Below are positions 17,611 through 25,886 of a DNA stretch of 51,028 nucleotides, piece after piece. The stretch comes from Gemmataceae bacterium (GTDB lineage: Bacteria > Planctomycetota > Planctomycetia > Gemmatales > Gemmataceae), in assembly GCA_019748295.1 (NCBI GenBank), contig JAIEPT010000326.1, positions 1 through 51,028 of the forward strand, read 5' to 3'. Each line of letters begins with the position of its first letter. The stretch's first letter is position 1. A program made the position numbers and the translations under genes. The notes beneath the pieces were generated by a model. It worked only from the letters and a program-made list of their open reading frames with translations, searched no databases and had not been told where the DNA came from.

Positions 17611-18540
17611 CTAATTCACCAGCGATTCCAGCAAGTTGTCGGCTCTGGCTTTCTTCCACTTCGCGAGCCATCTCACGAAACGCCGCCGTTGCTCCGGCAG
17701 ACGGCGTTGGTGGAATCGAATCGTGGCGTCGATGCCGGGGCGGTAGCGGGGCCAGAGCTTGGGGTGCATCTTTTGCAGACGCTGTTTCAAATCGCTGAGC
17801 CGGCCATGAGCAACATAGCTGTCGTTCGCGAGGCCCAAGATTTCCTGCATGGCGACGATCTCGGGGTAGATCTCATCGCGGAAGGCGGGAGCGAAGCAGG
17901 CGGCGAAAATCTCCATCGCATAGCGAAGCTGTTTGCCGAGGATGCGGACTTGATGCAAGTGCTCGTAAGGCTGTAGATCCTGGCTCGCGGCCTCCTCGAG
18001 GTCGCGGAAGAGTTGCGCCAGAAGCGGCGCCGCGGATCGGCGCAGCGGGGCCGACCCTTTGCGTCCGCCGTCTAACGATTCGAGCGTATCCTTCACCGTC
18101 TGGTCGAACTCGAGTTGGACCTGCACAAGGTCGTCCAAATGATGCTGTGCAACCACCCGTTGCCCCTGGCCGAAGCCGAGCAGGAAATCGAGCCCAGACT
18201 GTTGTTTGGCGTCGGCCGTGTTTGCTCGCTCGCCCATGGCTTCGAGAAAGACGTCCCAATCGCGGGCAGCGCCTGCGGCGCGGCGAATCTTCCGCAGCGT
18301 CTTGCGGATCGTGGAGTAGGACTTCGACGGCAGGCACTCGGCAAAAATGCGAACCGCGGCCCCGGCCCGGCGGGTGCTCACCCGAAGCTGGTGGACGTAC
18401 TCGATATCGTCGGCCGCATGGAACACGGCGGCCGGCAGGCGCTCGGAGACGGCGCCGAGGCGTAGCTCCAGCACGCGGCGCGCAGCCGACTCCATGGGCA
18501 CATCGCCCGAAAGGTCGCCGATCCACTTCGATTCCGCCAT
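17611..18540 (-). CDS. CHAD domain protein
   Basis: 309 residues from the ATG at 18540, chosen because GAGG lies 6 bases upstream; an in-frame start at 18558 is possible. The CHAD signature VHQLRVSTRRAGAAVRIF, KTLRKIRRAAGAARDWDVFL and the second repeat with EHLHQVRILGKQLRYAMEIF supply the conserved His and basic residues. CHAD domains are all-helical, bind polyphosphate, and often occur beside CYTH/polyphosphate genes; no such partner is adjacent, though a VTC-type gene lies 12 kb away at 29727. The C-terminus is Arg/Lys-rich. A role in polyphosphate granule binding is likely from the family but not shown here. Confidence 0.88.
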   Translation of the reverse strand: MAESKWIGDLSGDVPMESAARRVLELRLGAVSERLPAAVFHAADDIEYVHQLRVSTRRAGAAVRIFAECLPSKSYSTIRKTLRKIRRAAGAARDWDVFLEAMGERANTADAKQQSGLDFLLGFGQGQRVVAQHHLDDLVQVQLEFDQTVKDTLESLDGGRKGSAPLRRSAAPLLAQLFRDLEEAASQDLQPYEHLHQVRILGKQLRYAMEIFAACFAPAFRDEIYPEIVAMQEILGLANDSYVAHGRLSDLKQRLQKMHPKLWPRYRPGIDATIRFHQRRLPEQRRRFVRWLAKWKKARADNLLESLVN

Positions 18541-18638
18541 ACATTCCTCGTCAGGCATAGGATGCAGGTTTATTCTCGGAAGAAGCGGCGACGTGATGAT
18601 GAAATTTCCGCGAAAGTGCGATAGGGTGACGCAAGGCC

Positions 18639-18820
18639 CAAGCCCAGGGGGCGACCGTAGGGAGCTCCTGGGTTCGCTTCGCGAGAGAGTAGATGCGAGA
18701 GAGCGGAAAGTAGAGAAGAAACGACGGCAAGCCGTTTGCCTCTTGTCTACTCTCTACTTTCTCCTCTCTACTCTCTCGCGAAGCGATCCCAGGAGCTCGC
18801 TGCGCTCGCCCCTGGGCTTG
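18639..18820. repeat. Large nested palindrome, CCCAGGGGCGA family
   Basis: Outer arms CAAGCCCAGGGGGCGACC...GGAGCTCCTGGG and CCCAGGAGCTCGCTGCGC...CCCCTGGGCTTG enclose an inner palindrome (CGCGAGAGAGTAGATGCG... against CTACTCTCTCGCG) with an A/T-rich core. Relatives are at 23932-24037 and 43115-43196, each with a different interior. It fills most of the gap between the divergent CHAD and lipase-like genes. Confidence 0.75.
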
Positions 18821-18850
18821 AAGCGAACTTCAAAAAAGTACGATTACTCG

Positions 18851-19705
18851 ATGCACTCACTTCTCCCGCTCGTCGCTGCTTTGATGGTCGCCCAGGCGCC
18901 GGCGGAAGTGCCGTTGCCTGCGATTGAAACCAAATTCATTCAGGCGCATCCCGCCCCAGCCGTTGCCGATCAATGGATGCGGACCAAGACGCGAGCGGTC
19001 GTGTTGATCCACGGCATCAAGCCGCATGTTTGGAGTGCGTCGAAGATTCGCGAGCCGTTGTTTCACGATTGGCAGCTTGCCGGCAGCGCCGTGGCTCAAA
19101 CGCTGGGTAAGGATGGCGACGTCTATTCGTTCGCCTGGGGGCAAAACGGCGGGTTGGATGCGGTCGTCAACCATCCCGCGTTGCCCCAGGCGATCAAGAA
19201 ACTGAAGTTCATGGGCTACGAGGAAATCGTGCTGATCGGCCATAGCGCCGGCGGTCTGGTCGCGCGGATGTTGGTGGAAGATCAGCCGGAGTTGGGCGTC
19301 GCCAAAGCGATTCAGGTCTGCGCGCCGAACGGCGGAGCGCCGCTGGCAGGGGCAGCCTTCGCGGTTCGCCGCGATCAGGAATCGCTGCTCCGCTCGCTGA
19401 CGACGGCCGAACGCCGTAAGTGCCTGGAGTCGCGTAACGGCTGTGTCATCCCCCAGAAATGCCAGTTTCTTTGCGTGGTCGGTTTTGCGGGGCTGGGAAC
19501 GGATGGCTTGGTGCCGATCACCTCGCAATGGACGGAAGAGCTGCAAAAGCAAGGCGTCCCCGCCGTCCGCCTATCAGCGACCCACTGGACCGCGATGCGC
19601 TCCGCACGGTCGGCGGAAAAGCTCGCGGAGTGGGTGAACGCCAGTCACCCACGCTGGGATGCCGAACAAGTCAAGGCCGCAAGAAAAGTCGTGCTAGGCG
19701 AGTAA
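18851..19705 (+). CDS. Exported lipase-like alpha/beta hydrolase
   Basis: 284 residues from the ATG at 18851, just after the palindrome. A short signal (LLPLVAALMVAQAPA) precedes the hydrolase fold. RAVVLIHGIKPHVW provides the oxyanion loop, IVLIGHSAGGLVARML the nucleophile elbow with Ser in GHSAGG, and TDGLVPITSQW then ATHWTAM the likely Asp and His. Substrate could be lipid or another ester; the family is broad. Three or four Cys (VCAPNGG, CLESRNGC, KCQFLC) may form disulfides, fitting export. No operon partner. It converges with the HD-GYP gene 53 bases on. Confidence 0.8.
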   Translation: MHSLLPLVAALMVAQAPAEVPLPAIETKFIQAHPAPAVADQWMRTKTRAVVLIHGIKPHVWSASKIREPLFHDWQLAGSAVAQTLGKDGDVYSFAWGQNGGLDAVVNHPALPQAIKKLKFMGYEEIVLIGHSAGGLVARMLVEDQPELGVAKAIQVCAPNGGAPLAGAAFAVRRDQESLLRSLTTAERRKCLESRNGCVIPQKCQFLCVVGFAGLGTDGLVPITSQWTEELQKQGVPAVRLSATHWTAMRSARSAEKLAEWVNASHPRWDAEQVKAARKVVLGE

Positions 19706-19758
19706 CAAAAAAGCCGCTCTTCAATTTGCAACCTGAAATTCGCAATTCGAATTTAGAT

Positions 19759-20778
19759 TCATTTTCCGAAGCGAATCAAGTCCACGAAGATGGGCGTGAG
19801 CCGCGGGTCGAATTGGCGGCTGGCGCCTTCCAGCAATTTTTCCAGCACGGATTCGATCGGCAGTGACTCGCGATAGACCCGTTCGCTGGTGAGTGCGTCG
19901 AAGAAGTCGGCGATCGTCACAATGCGGGCGAGCAGGGGGATGGACTCGCCAGGCAACCGGTCCGGATAGCCCTGACCATCGTAACGTTCGTGATGATGAC
20001 GAACGGCGGCGAGCACATCCGGCGAGCGAACGATCGTGGCGAGGATTCGTTCGCCCACGACGGGATGGTCGCGGACGTTGTCGAGTTCCTCGCGCGTCAG
20101 CGACGAGGCTTTGTAAAGGATGTCGTCCGGCACGCCGATCTTGCCGATGTCGTGAAACTTGGACGCCAGGGCCAGTTGCTTCATCGTTCTGCTATCGAGT
20201 CCAAGGCGGACGCCCAGGCGTAGGGCAAAGGCTCGAACACGGAGCGAATGGCTCGCGGTCGCCGGGTCGCGGGCTTCAAGCGTCCTGAACAGGCAGGCGA
20301 CGGCGTTTCGAAACGTATCCTTGCGACGTTCGCGATGTTGGTCCCGTTCCCGCGTCAGTTCTTGGTGAACTTTGGATCGCTCGATCCGGCGATGGAATCG
20401 GCGAAGCGAATGCCGCAAGGCGTGTCGAAATTCGTCGAGCTGAAAAGGCTTGAGGAAGAAGTGGTTTGCCCCTTCTTCAAGAGCGGATTCGACCGCTTCG
20501 TCTTCCTGCACGCCGGTGATGACGATGACGGAAATCTCGGGCCATCGCCGTCCGATCTCTTCGACCAACCACGCGCCGCCGCGTCCGGGCATGCGGAGAT
20601 CGGTGACGACGACCGGCGTTGGATTGCGCTCGAGGAGGACGACAGCTTCCTCGGCGGAGCGGGCGCCCTGGCAATCGAAGTTCCACGAACGGGCCGCGCG
20701 CATCATGACGTTGAGCGCGTGCGGCTCGTCATCGACGAGCGTCACCTTGCGTCGGTCATGATCGGCAAACGCACGCAT
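19759..20778 (-). CDS. Response regulator with HD-GYP c-di-GMP phosphodiesterase output
   Basis: 339 residues. Receiver domain 1-120: acidic pocket Asp16/Asp17 (VDDE), phospho-acceptor Asp60 (VTDLRMPGRGG), Lys110 (FFLKPF). A basic coiled linker (120-155) leads to an HD-GYP domain: SHSLRVRAFALRLG, HD at 209-210 (KFHDIGKIGVPDDILYK), RDHPVVGE, HHHERYDGQGYPDRLPGE (262-279) and RIVTIADFFDALTSERVYR. All residues expected for metal-dependent cyclic-di-GMP hydrolysis are present, so phosphorylation probably controls c-di-GMP turnover. No histidine kinase is adjacent, so the sensor is encoded elsewhere. Confidence 0.92.
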   Translation of the reverse strand: MRAFADHDRRKVTLVDDEPHALNVMMRAARSWNFDCQGARSAEEAVVLLERNPTPVVVTDLRMPGRGGAWLVEEIGRRWPEISVIVITGVQEDEAVESALEEGANHFFLKPFQLDEFRHALRHSLRRFHRRIERSKVHQELTRERDQHRERRKDTFRNAVACLFRTLEARDPATASHSLRVRAFALRLGVRLGLDSRTMKQLALASKFHDIGKIGVPDDILYKASSLTREELDNVRDHPVVGERILATIVRSPDVLAAVRHHHERYDGQGYPDRLPGESIPLLARIVTIADFFDALTSERVYRESLPIESVLEKLLEGASRQFDPRLTPIFVDLIRFGK

Positions 20779-20995
20779 GCGCCGGGCCCTTGGAGTGAAA
20801 GAGCGAGTCTACCGAGAACATCGGGCCTTGCAACGTCAACCGGCGTGGAAATGAGGCGCTGCGGCGAGAATTCCGGCATTCAGGGCAAGCCTTAGCGATG
20901 GCGCCGAAGGAAGCGAAGAAAGCGAAGGAAGCGAAGGAGCGGCAGCAACGACGTTGCGGGCGAAGAATAGCGAGCTGCCGCTGGCCCCGGCTGTT

Positions 20996-21092
20996 TCTCC
21001 CCTCTCCCTCCGGGAAAGTCCGGGAGAGGGGAGAAATGGAGCATGCCCTCACCCCCGGCCCCCGGAGTCGCCCCCGGAGGGAGAGGGGAGAG
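20996..21092. repeat. CTCTCCC/GGGAGAGGG palindromic repeat
   Basis: CTCCCCTCTCCCTCCGGGAA, a short duplicated GTCCGGGAGAGGGGAG, then CACCCCCGGCCCCCGGAGTC and CGGAGGGAGAGGGGAGAG. Upstream, 20895-20945 holds a short direct tract of GAAGCGAAGGAAGCG-like units. Together with the next repeat it fills the 620-base gap before the kinase gene. Confidence 0.65.
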
Positions 21093-21110
21093 ATGCAGGC
21101 GCCGCTCGCC

Positions 21111-21373
21111 TTAGGCGGCTGGTACGGCATCCCTCGAAGTCTCTTCGTCACCAGACAGCGAAGACAGAATCATTACGTACAAAATGATGGAGGACTTAGG
21201 CGAAATGATGGGACAGATTATTGAAGCAAAATTGAGGCAATGGCGTTCCTTCTTCTGCATCCCATTCTTTTCATCATTTTGTCTGTATCTTCCATCATCT
21301 GAACGTAATGATTCTGTCTTCGCTGTCTGGGGACGAAGAGACTTCTAGTAGGGATGCCGTACCAGCCGCCTAA
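21111..21373. mobile_element. 263-base MITE-like element with about 85-base inverted arms
   Basis: It begins TTAGGCGGCTGGTACGGCAT and ends with the reverse complement. The arms continue through CAGACAGCGAAGACAGAATC and GACAGAATCATTACGTAC, mirrored at 21300-21345. The middle is A/T-rich with repeated AAAATGATG/CATCATTTTG units, unlike the surrounding GC-rich DNA. No open frame. A related copy at 50764-50955 starts TTAGGCGGTTGG and shares GACAGAATCATTACGTACA. Confidence 0.75.
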
Positions 21374-21402
21374 CGGCGGCTGCTCGCCTGGTCATTGCCA
21401 GT

Positions 21403-23757
21403 TTAGTTGTTCATGCCGACGACGTTTTTGCCGAGGACTTCAGCGTTTTTGGTCTTGATGGGCGTGGTCACGCCGTCGAATTTGCAGTCGATCGCTTCGA
21501 TGTAGTCATTTACGGGTGGGCGAACGTCTTTGTTGGCATCGAGGTAAATACCCTGAGGGGCGCCCTTCGATTCGCCTTCGATACGAACCAGCTTGATCGG
21601 CCTTGAGTCCTGGCCGGCCGCGTTCGTCATCAGGATGCCGGCGTTCGCGAAGTGCTTTAGTTTCATGTCCTCGATCGCCACATTCGGCGATTCCAGGGCG
21701 ATGTGAATGAGGTTGCTCGTCTTCTTGCCGCCTTCAAGCGTCCCATCCAGCGTGATTCCCTTTCCAGCGAAGCGAACGTTCTCGCAGTTGTTGACGTAGA
21801 TCAGCGGCGTGGCTGGATCATTTTGCACGAACGACGTCCAAACGACTTCCTTCCCCGGCGCGGCCTGAATGACGATATCTCTCGCCTTGATGAGCGTCAG
21901 ATTTTCTTTGTGCACGTCGTCGGCGAGCTGGATCGTATCGCCGGGCTTCGCGGAACGCAGGGCATGCTCGATGGTGCGAAACGCCTTCTTTCCCTCGTCG
22001 CGCGTCACGACAAGCGTTTGCGGCGCGCGTTCTTTCCGGACAGGCGTTGCCGGGGGTTGGACGAACCACCAGATGGCCGTCCCCGCGATCGCAAGCACGA
22101 CGAATGCGACGGACGCGATGCGAAAGATCAAGCGGCTCTTGGACGTCATCACCGGAGCGGCCGTCGCGCCTTTGCGGCGACCGGCGGATGCAGGAGCGGT
22201 ATCGCCCTGGGAGACGAAGTTGTCGGTATCGGGGGCGAAATCGGCGAAGCCGTTTTCTTCGGGCTCTCCTTCAGTCGTCGTGGTCCGCGGCTGATGTTTG
22301 CCGACGGAAAAATCGAGGGCGGAACCTGGTTGAATCGGCGAGGGCAACGGTGTCGGCGCAATCGGGGGCGCTGGCGGGGGAACTGGAGTTTGGGGCCTCG
22401 AAGCCGTGACGGTCCCGCTTGGCGTGCGTGGCGCAACCGGCGCTGGGCTGGGCGTTTTGGGTACGGCCGGCGTTGTCCGCACCGCGGCGGGAGCAGGCAT
22501 CGGCTTGGGCGAGGGGGGCGGAGCCGAAGCGGCACGCGGTGCGGGCGTGGCCGGACGAGTCGGCGCGGCGGAAGGCGAAGAGGGCGGCTTCGTCATCCCT
22601 TGCAGGGCCTTGGGCGACGATGCGGAATCGTTCTTGGTGACGGCGGTGTTGTCCGTCGATCCATCGCTCATCATCACGCCGGTGGCGGCGGGACTGAGGT
22701 TCGGCATTTCCGATTCAGGGGGCGGGCCGATCGGAATCTGCGTGAACGGAGCCAAAACGTTCGCCACTTCCATCGGAATCTGAAATCGCTTGTCCGCCTC
22801 CTTCGCCATCATCTTGCTGATGATCGCGAGCACTTGCGTCGGCACATCGTTGCGGAACTCGGCCACCAATTTCGGCTGGCGGTTCTGATGCCAAAGCAGC
22901 TTCTGGGCAACCGTCCCTTCGCCGAAGGGCGTTCGGCCGGTCAGCATGAAGTAGAACGTGGCGCCGAGGCTGTAGATGTCGGCCCGGATATCGACGGAAT
23001 GGCTGTCGAGCGCCTGTTCGGGGGCGAGGTAGTCGGCGGTGCCGAGCACGTTTTCGTCGTACTTCTTCGTGAGGATGTCTTCCTCATCGTTGAAGAAGCG
23101 AGCGAGGCCCATGTCGAGGATTTTTACTAGTCCCGAGCGATCGACGAGGATGTTGCCCGGCTTGATGTCGCGGTGCACCAATCCCGCTTCGTGAGCGTGG
23201 TGCAAGCCAAGAGCGGATTGGCGGATGTAATGGCACGCGCGAAGGACCGCGAGGGGGCCCGATTTCTTGACGATTTCCTGCAGCGAGGCGCCGTCCACGT
23301 GTTCCATGACGAGGAAGTGCAGCTGCTCGTCCTGGTCGATGTCGTAAGCGTGGACGATGTTCGGATGATCAAGTGCCGCGACGGCTCGTGCCTCGCGATA
23401 GAAGCGATCGAGCGAGGAGGGATCCGCCGCCTTCGCGGTGGGAAGCACCTTCACGGCGACGCGGCGCCGCATGAGCTTGTGCTCGCAAAGATAAACGCTC
23501 CCCATGCCGCCGGATCCGAGGCGCTCGAGAACCTTGTATTTGCCGATGGTGAACCTGCGCCACTTGCCCTGCAGGATCTGCTCGGCCTGGAAATGGGTCA
23601 ACACGCTGTCGCGGACCAGCAGGCCGGCGACTTTGGAGGGGTCGGGCGGAAAGGTGGAACGTGCCTTTTGCAGGTACGTGTCCAGACGCTTCTCCTCCAC
23701 CACGCCGCTTTTGCGTACGAGGTCCAGGAATTCGTCGTTGTTGTTTGGCGCCGCCAT
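21403..23757 (-). CDS. Membrane Ser/Thr protein kinase with a beta-helix-like extracytoplasmic domain
   Basis: 784 residues from the ATG at 23757 (AAGGCAG upstream; a TTG at 23796 is in frame). An N-terminal helical segment (residues 5-65, FLDLVRKSGVVEEKRLDTYL) is usual in planctomycete kinases. The kinase domain 72-345 has GSGGMGSVY, Lys103, HRDIKPGN (195-202), DMG in place of DFG (215-217) and LGTADYLAPEQ. A Pro/Ala-rich linker (about 370-520) precedes one TM helix (IASVAFVVLAIAGTAIWWFV). The outside part has right-handed beta-helix-like repeats (IYVNNCENVRFAGKGITLDG, IEDMKLKHFANAGILMTNAA). It probably senses an envelope signal and phosphorylates cytoplasmic targets; neither is known. Confidence 0.9.
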   Translation of the reverse strand: MAAPNNNDEFLDLVRKSGVVEEKRLDTYLQKARSTFPPDPSKVAGLLVRDSVLTHFQAEQILQGKWRRFTIGKYKVLERLGSGGMGSVYLCEHKLMRRRVAVKVLPTAKAADPSSLDRFYREARAVAALDHPNIVHAYDIDQDEQLHFLVMEHVDGASLQEIVKKSGPLAVLRACHYIRQSALGLHHAHEAGLVHRDIKPGNILVDRSGLVKILDMGLARFFNDEEDILTKKYDENVLGTADYLAPEQALDSHSVDIRADIYSLGATFYFMLTGRTPFGEGTVAQKLLWHQNRQPKLVAEFRNDVPTQVLAIISKMMAKEADKRFQIPMEVANVLAPFTQIPIGPPPESEMPNLSPAATGVMMSDGSTDNTAVTKNDSASSPKALQGMTKPPSSPSAAPTRPATPAPRAASAPPPSPKPMPAPAAVRTTPAVPKTPSPAPVAPRTPSGTVTASRPQTPVPPPAPPIAPTPLPSPIQPGSALDFSVGKHQPRTTTTEGEPEENGFADFAPDTDNFVSQGDTAPASAGRRKGATAAPVMTSKSRLIFRIASVAFVVLAIAGTAIWWFVQPPATPVRKERAPQTLVVTRDEGKKAFRTIEHALRSAKPGDTIQLADDVHKENLTLIKARDIVIQAAPGKEVVWTSFVQNDPATPLIYVNNCENVRFAGKGITLDGTLEGGKKTSNLIHIALESPNVAIEDMKLKHFANAGILMTNAAGQDSRPIKLVRIEGESKGAPQGIYLDANKDVRPPVNDYIEAIDCKFDGVTTPIKTKNAEVLGKNVVGMNN

Positions 23758-23931
23758 CCGTCTGCCTTGAAACGCCGCCGACGGGAGCGCCTTCAAGCGG
23801 CCGCTCGCATCGTTCGGACAAGTACGCCCCCTCCCGATCCGCTTCCTCGGACCGGCCCGCCCTTCAAGTATAGTTTATCGAATGACTGAAAAAGTTGGAT
23901 TCCGCGCTGCTCAAACAAAGTGTCGGCGCGT

Positions 23932-24037
23932 CCAAGCCCAGGGGCGAGCGCAGCGAACTCCTGGGATCGGAGTGTCGGAAGCGCAGCATGATTTCGGCCT
24001 GGATCCCAGGTGCTCGCTGCGCTCGCCCCTGGGCTTG
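23932..24037. repeat. CCCAGGGGCGA-family palindrome
   Basis: Arms CCAAGCCCAGGGGCGAGCGC and GCGCTCGCCCCTGGGCTTGG enclose AACTCCTGGGATC and GGATCCCAGGTGCTCGCTGC around a short unique loop. It sits directly after the stop of the hydrolase gene at 24044 and may be its terminator. Confidence 0.75.
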
Positions 24038-24043
24038 GGCGGG

Positions 24044-25177
24044 TCACTTGGAGAGCGACCACTCGAAGAATGTGTACAGTTGTTCGTTCGCTTCGACCGT
24101 TGGCTCATGTTTCGGGCGATTGGTCATCGCGACACGGTGTTTGACGCCGAGCAGATCGTTGACGGCGACGGAGTGGTTCAACGCTTTCCACCGCATCGCC
24201 GGATCTTCGGCTCCGCCGGAGACCCAGAAGGGGCGTGGGGCCATTAACGCATGCAGTTCATGCAAGTCGCGACCCGCATCCACCAGCTTGCGATAGGGGC
24301 CGATGGATGGATTTTCTTTCGTCGGCTGGCCGCGTTTTCGTTCCTTGCCGGGTTCGAGGCCCAAATACCAGGGGTCCCAGTAGTTCACGTTGGACCGCGT
24401 CTCGTCGAAGACGATGCCCGGGTCGGACCAGGCGCCGGCGGCGAAACGATCGAAAAGGCACGCCGCGAACATGGCCCACTTGCCGCCGTATGAATGTCCC
24501 ACAATGCCGATTTGGGCCGCATCAACGTAGGGGAGCGACGCAAGCAAGGTCCAACAATTGGCCGCCTCGTAGGCATGGAGCGAGAGGGCTTGAAGCTGCG
24601 GATTTTGCTTGCTCGGCAAATACGTCTCGGGATTGCTGCCCAGCGACAAGGCGACGAATCCGCGTTTCGCAAGCTGCCAGGCGTAGTCGCGGTTAGGAGC
24701 TTTGCCGAGCCCGATGCCGGTCTTGGCGTCGTAGAAAACGACGACCACTGCAGGGAAGGGCCCTTTGCCGTCCGGCGCCAACAGATAGGCATCCTCCGTG
24801 GGTCGGCCTGGAATCACTTCGATGCGGACGTGATGCTGCGTGACGTTCTCCCGGCGTTCCTTGGCGAGATACTCGATCTTCGGCTTCGTGATCAATTCCG
24901 GCCAGGAACCCATTGCATCGTGCCACGTGTTGAGAATTTCCTTCCGGCGGCGTTTCCAATCCTCCGGAGTTTTCGCCATCGAACCGTCGTGGAACTTGAG
25001 CGGCGAGCGAAAGGAGCCGAAGTCGTAAGCGAAGTCCTTGGGCGGCGTGAAGAATTCCGCAATGGATTCCGGGGGCGGTTTCGTGGGATCAGCACGCAAC
25101 TCCGCGCGGTTCAGCGCCGCGAACGCCGCAATCGTCGAGAGAATGAAGACGATGGGAAACCAGGGAAAGCAACGCAT
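24044..25177 (-). CDS. Secreted alpha/beta hydrolase (acetyl-esterase/prolyl-oligopeptidase-like)
   Basis: 377 residues. An N-terminal hydrophobic signal (FPIVFILSTIAAFAALN) is followed by a region with SPLKFHDGSMAKTPEDWKRR. The hydrolase core includes FPAVVVVFYDAKTGIG, GFVALSLGSNPETY, the nucleophile elbow IGIVGHSYGGKWAMFAACLF, a conserved SDPGIVFDETRSNVNYWDPW stretch, APRPFWVSGGAEDP (acid) and the C-terminal PKHEPTVEANEQLY with the probable catalytic His. This layout is common in planctomycete carbohydrate esterase-like proteins, but the substrate cannot be told. It is a single gene; the downstream palindrome ends 7 bases from its stop. Confidence 0.8.
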   Translation of the reverse strand: MRCFPWFPIVFILSTIAAFAALNRAELRADPTKPPPESIAEFFTPPKDFAYDFGSFRSPLKFHDGSMAKTPEDWKRRRKEILNTWHDAMGSWPELITKPKIEYLAKERRENVTQHHVRIEVIPGRPTEDAYLLAPDGKGPFPAVVVVFYDAKTGIGLGKAPNRDYAWQLAKRGFVALSLGSNPETYLPSKQNPQLQALSLHAYEAANCWTLLASLPYVDAAQIGIVGHSYGGKWAMFAACLFDRFAAGAWSDPGIVFDETRSNVNYWDPWYLGLEPGKERKRGQPTKENPSIGPYRKLVDAGRDLHELHALMAPRPFWVSGGAEDPAMRWKALNHSVAVNDLLGVKHRVAMTNRPKHEPTVEANEQLYTFFEWSLSK

Positions 25178-25257
25178 GGCGATGGCTCCGCGAAAAGCAA
25201 AACGTCACGCCGATCATAGACGTGACGTCGCGAAGATGCCATCAAGAAGCGGGAAGG

Positions 25258-25848
25258 TCAGCGATCGATGAGCAGGTCTTCCGCCAACTCGCGCCAGTTC
25301 ACTTCGCCGACGGAGCGGAAGAGCATGTCCTGATAGATCCCCTTCACCTCTTTCGGGATGCCCTGCACGATCTCCTCGCGCATCTGCTTCGCGAGCTTAT
25401 CGGCGGCTTGTTCGAGGTGCTTGTCCTTGCGGTTCTTTATGGCGTTCGGATCGACGCCTTTTGCCGCGATGCTGTCCTTGAGCTGCTGGGCCTGATCGGT
25501 CCAGTATTGGCGGGCTTTCTTGTCTTCCGCGATGTAGTCGCTGACCATCTTCGTCGCCCGCCCGAACTCGCCGCCTTGCGTGTGCGAATCGCGGCCCTGG
25601 CCCATCGAGACGCTCTCCCCTTGCGGCAGATCGCCTTGCTGCGGCGAGTCGAAAACAGATCCGGACTTGTTGGGCTTCTTGGAGGTGCCGAAGGATTCGA
25701 AGCCCATCGGATTGTTGAAGTAGCGAGCGACCGCTTGCCGGACCTTCTGGTCCTGCGAGCAGATCCACATCACCATGAAGAACGCCATCATCGCGGTCAC
25801 GAAGTCCGCATAGGCGACCTTCCACGCTCCGCCGCCTTTTCCCGCCAT
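25258..25848 (-). CDS. MotB-like stator protein lacking the peptidoglycan-binding domain
   Basis: 196 residues against about 250-310 for MotB. The N-terminus is typical: a short basic stretch, then the single TM helix with the proton-binding Asp15 (WKVAYADFVTAMMAFFMVMW), followed by a plug-like QDQKVRQAVARYFNNPMGFE. The remainder is a hydrophilic, helix-rich tail (KLAKQMREEIVQGIPKEVKG) with no OmpA-like motif, and it stops naturally with a hydrolase gene right after it. It is 38 bases downstream of the motA-like gene, so they form a stator pair. No flagellar gene is nearby. It may be a stator for something other than a flagellum, or anchor through another protein. Confidence 0.8.
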   Translation of the reverse strand: MAGKGGGAWKVAYADFVTAMMAFFMVMWICSQDQKVRQAVARYFNNPMGFESFGTSKKPNKSGSVFDSPQQGDLPQGESVSMGQGRDSHTQGGEFGRATKMVSDYIAEDKKARQYWTDQAQQLKDSIAAKGVDPNAIKNRKDKHLEQAADKLAKQMREEIVQGIPKEVKGIYQDMLFRSVGEVNWRELAEDLLIDR

Positions 25849-25886
25849 GCGGTCACCTCAACCGAAACGCCAAAGGCTTTCGTTCG

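Noticed and set aside
21703-23130. 475-codon frame opposite the kinase
   Set aside because: Arg/Gly-rich mirror of the kinase Pro/Ala linker and kinase domain.
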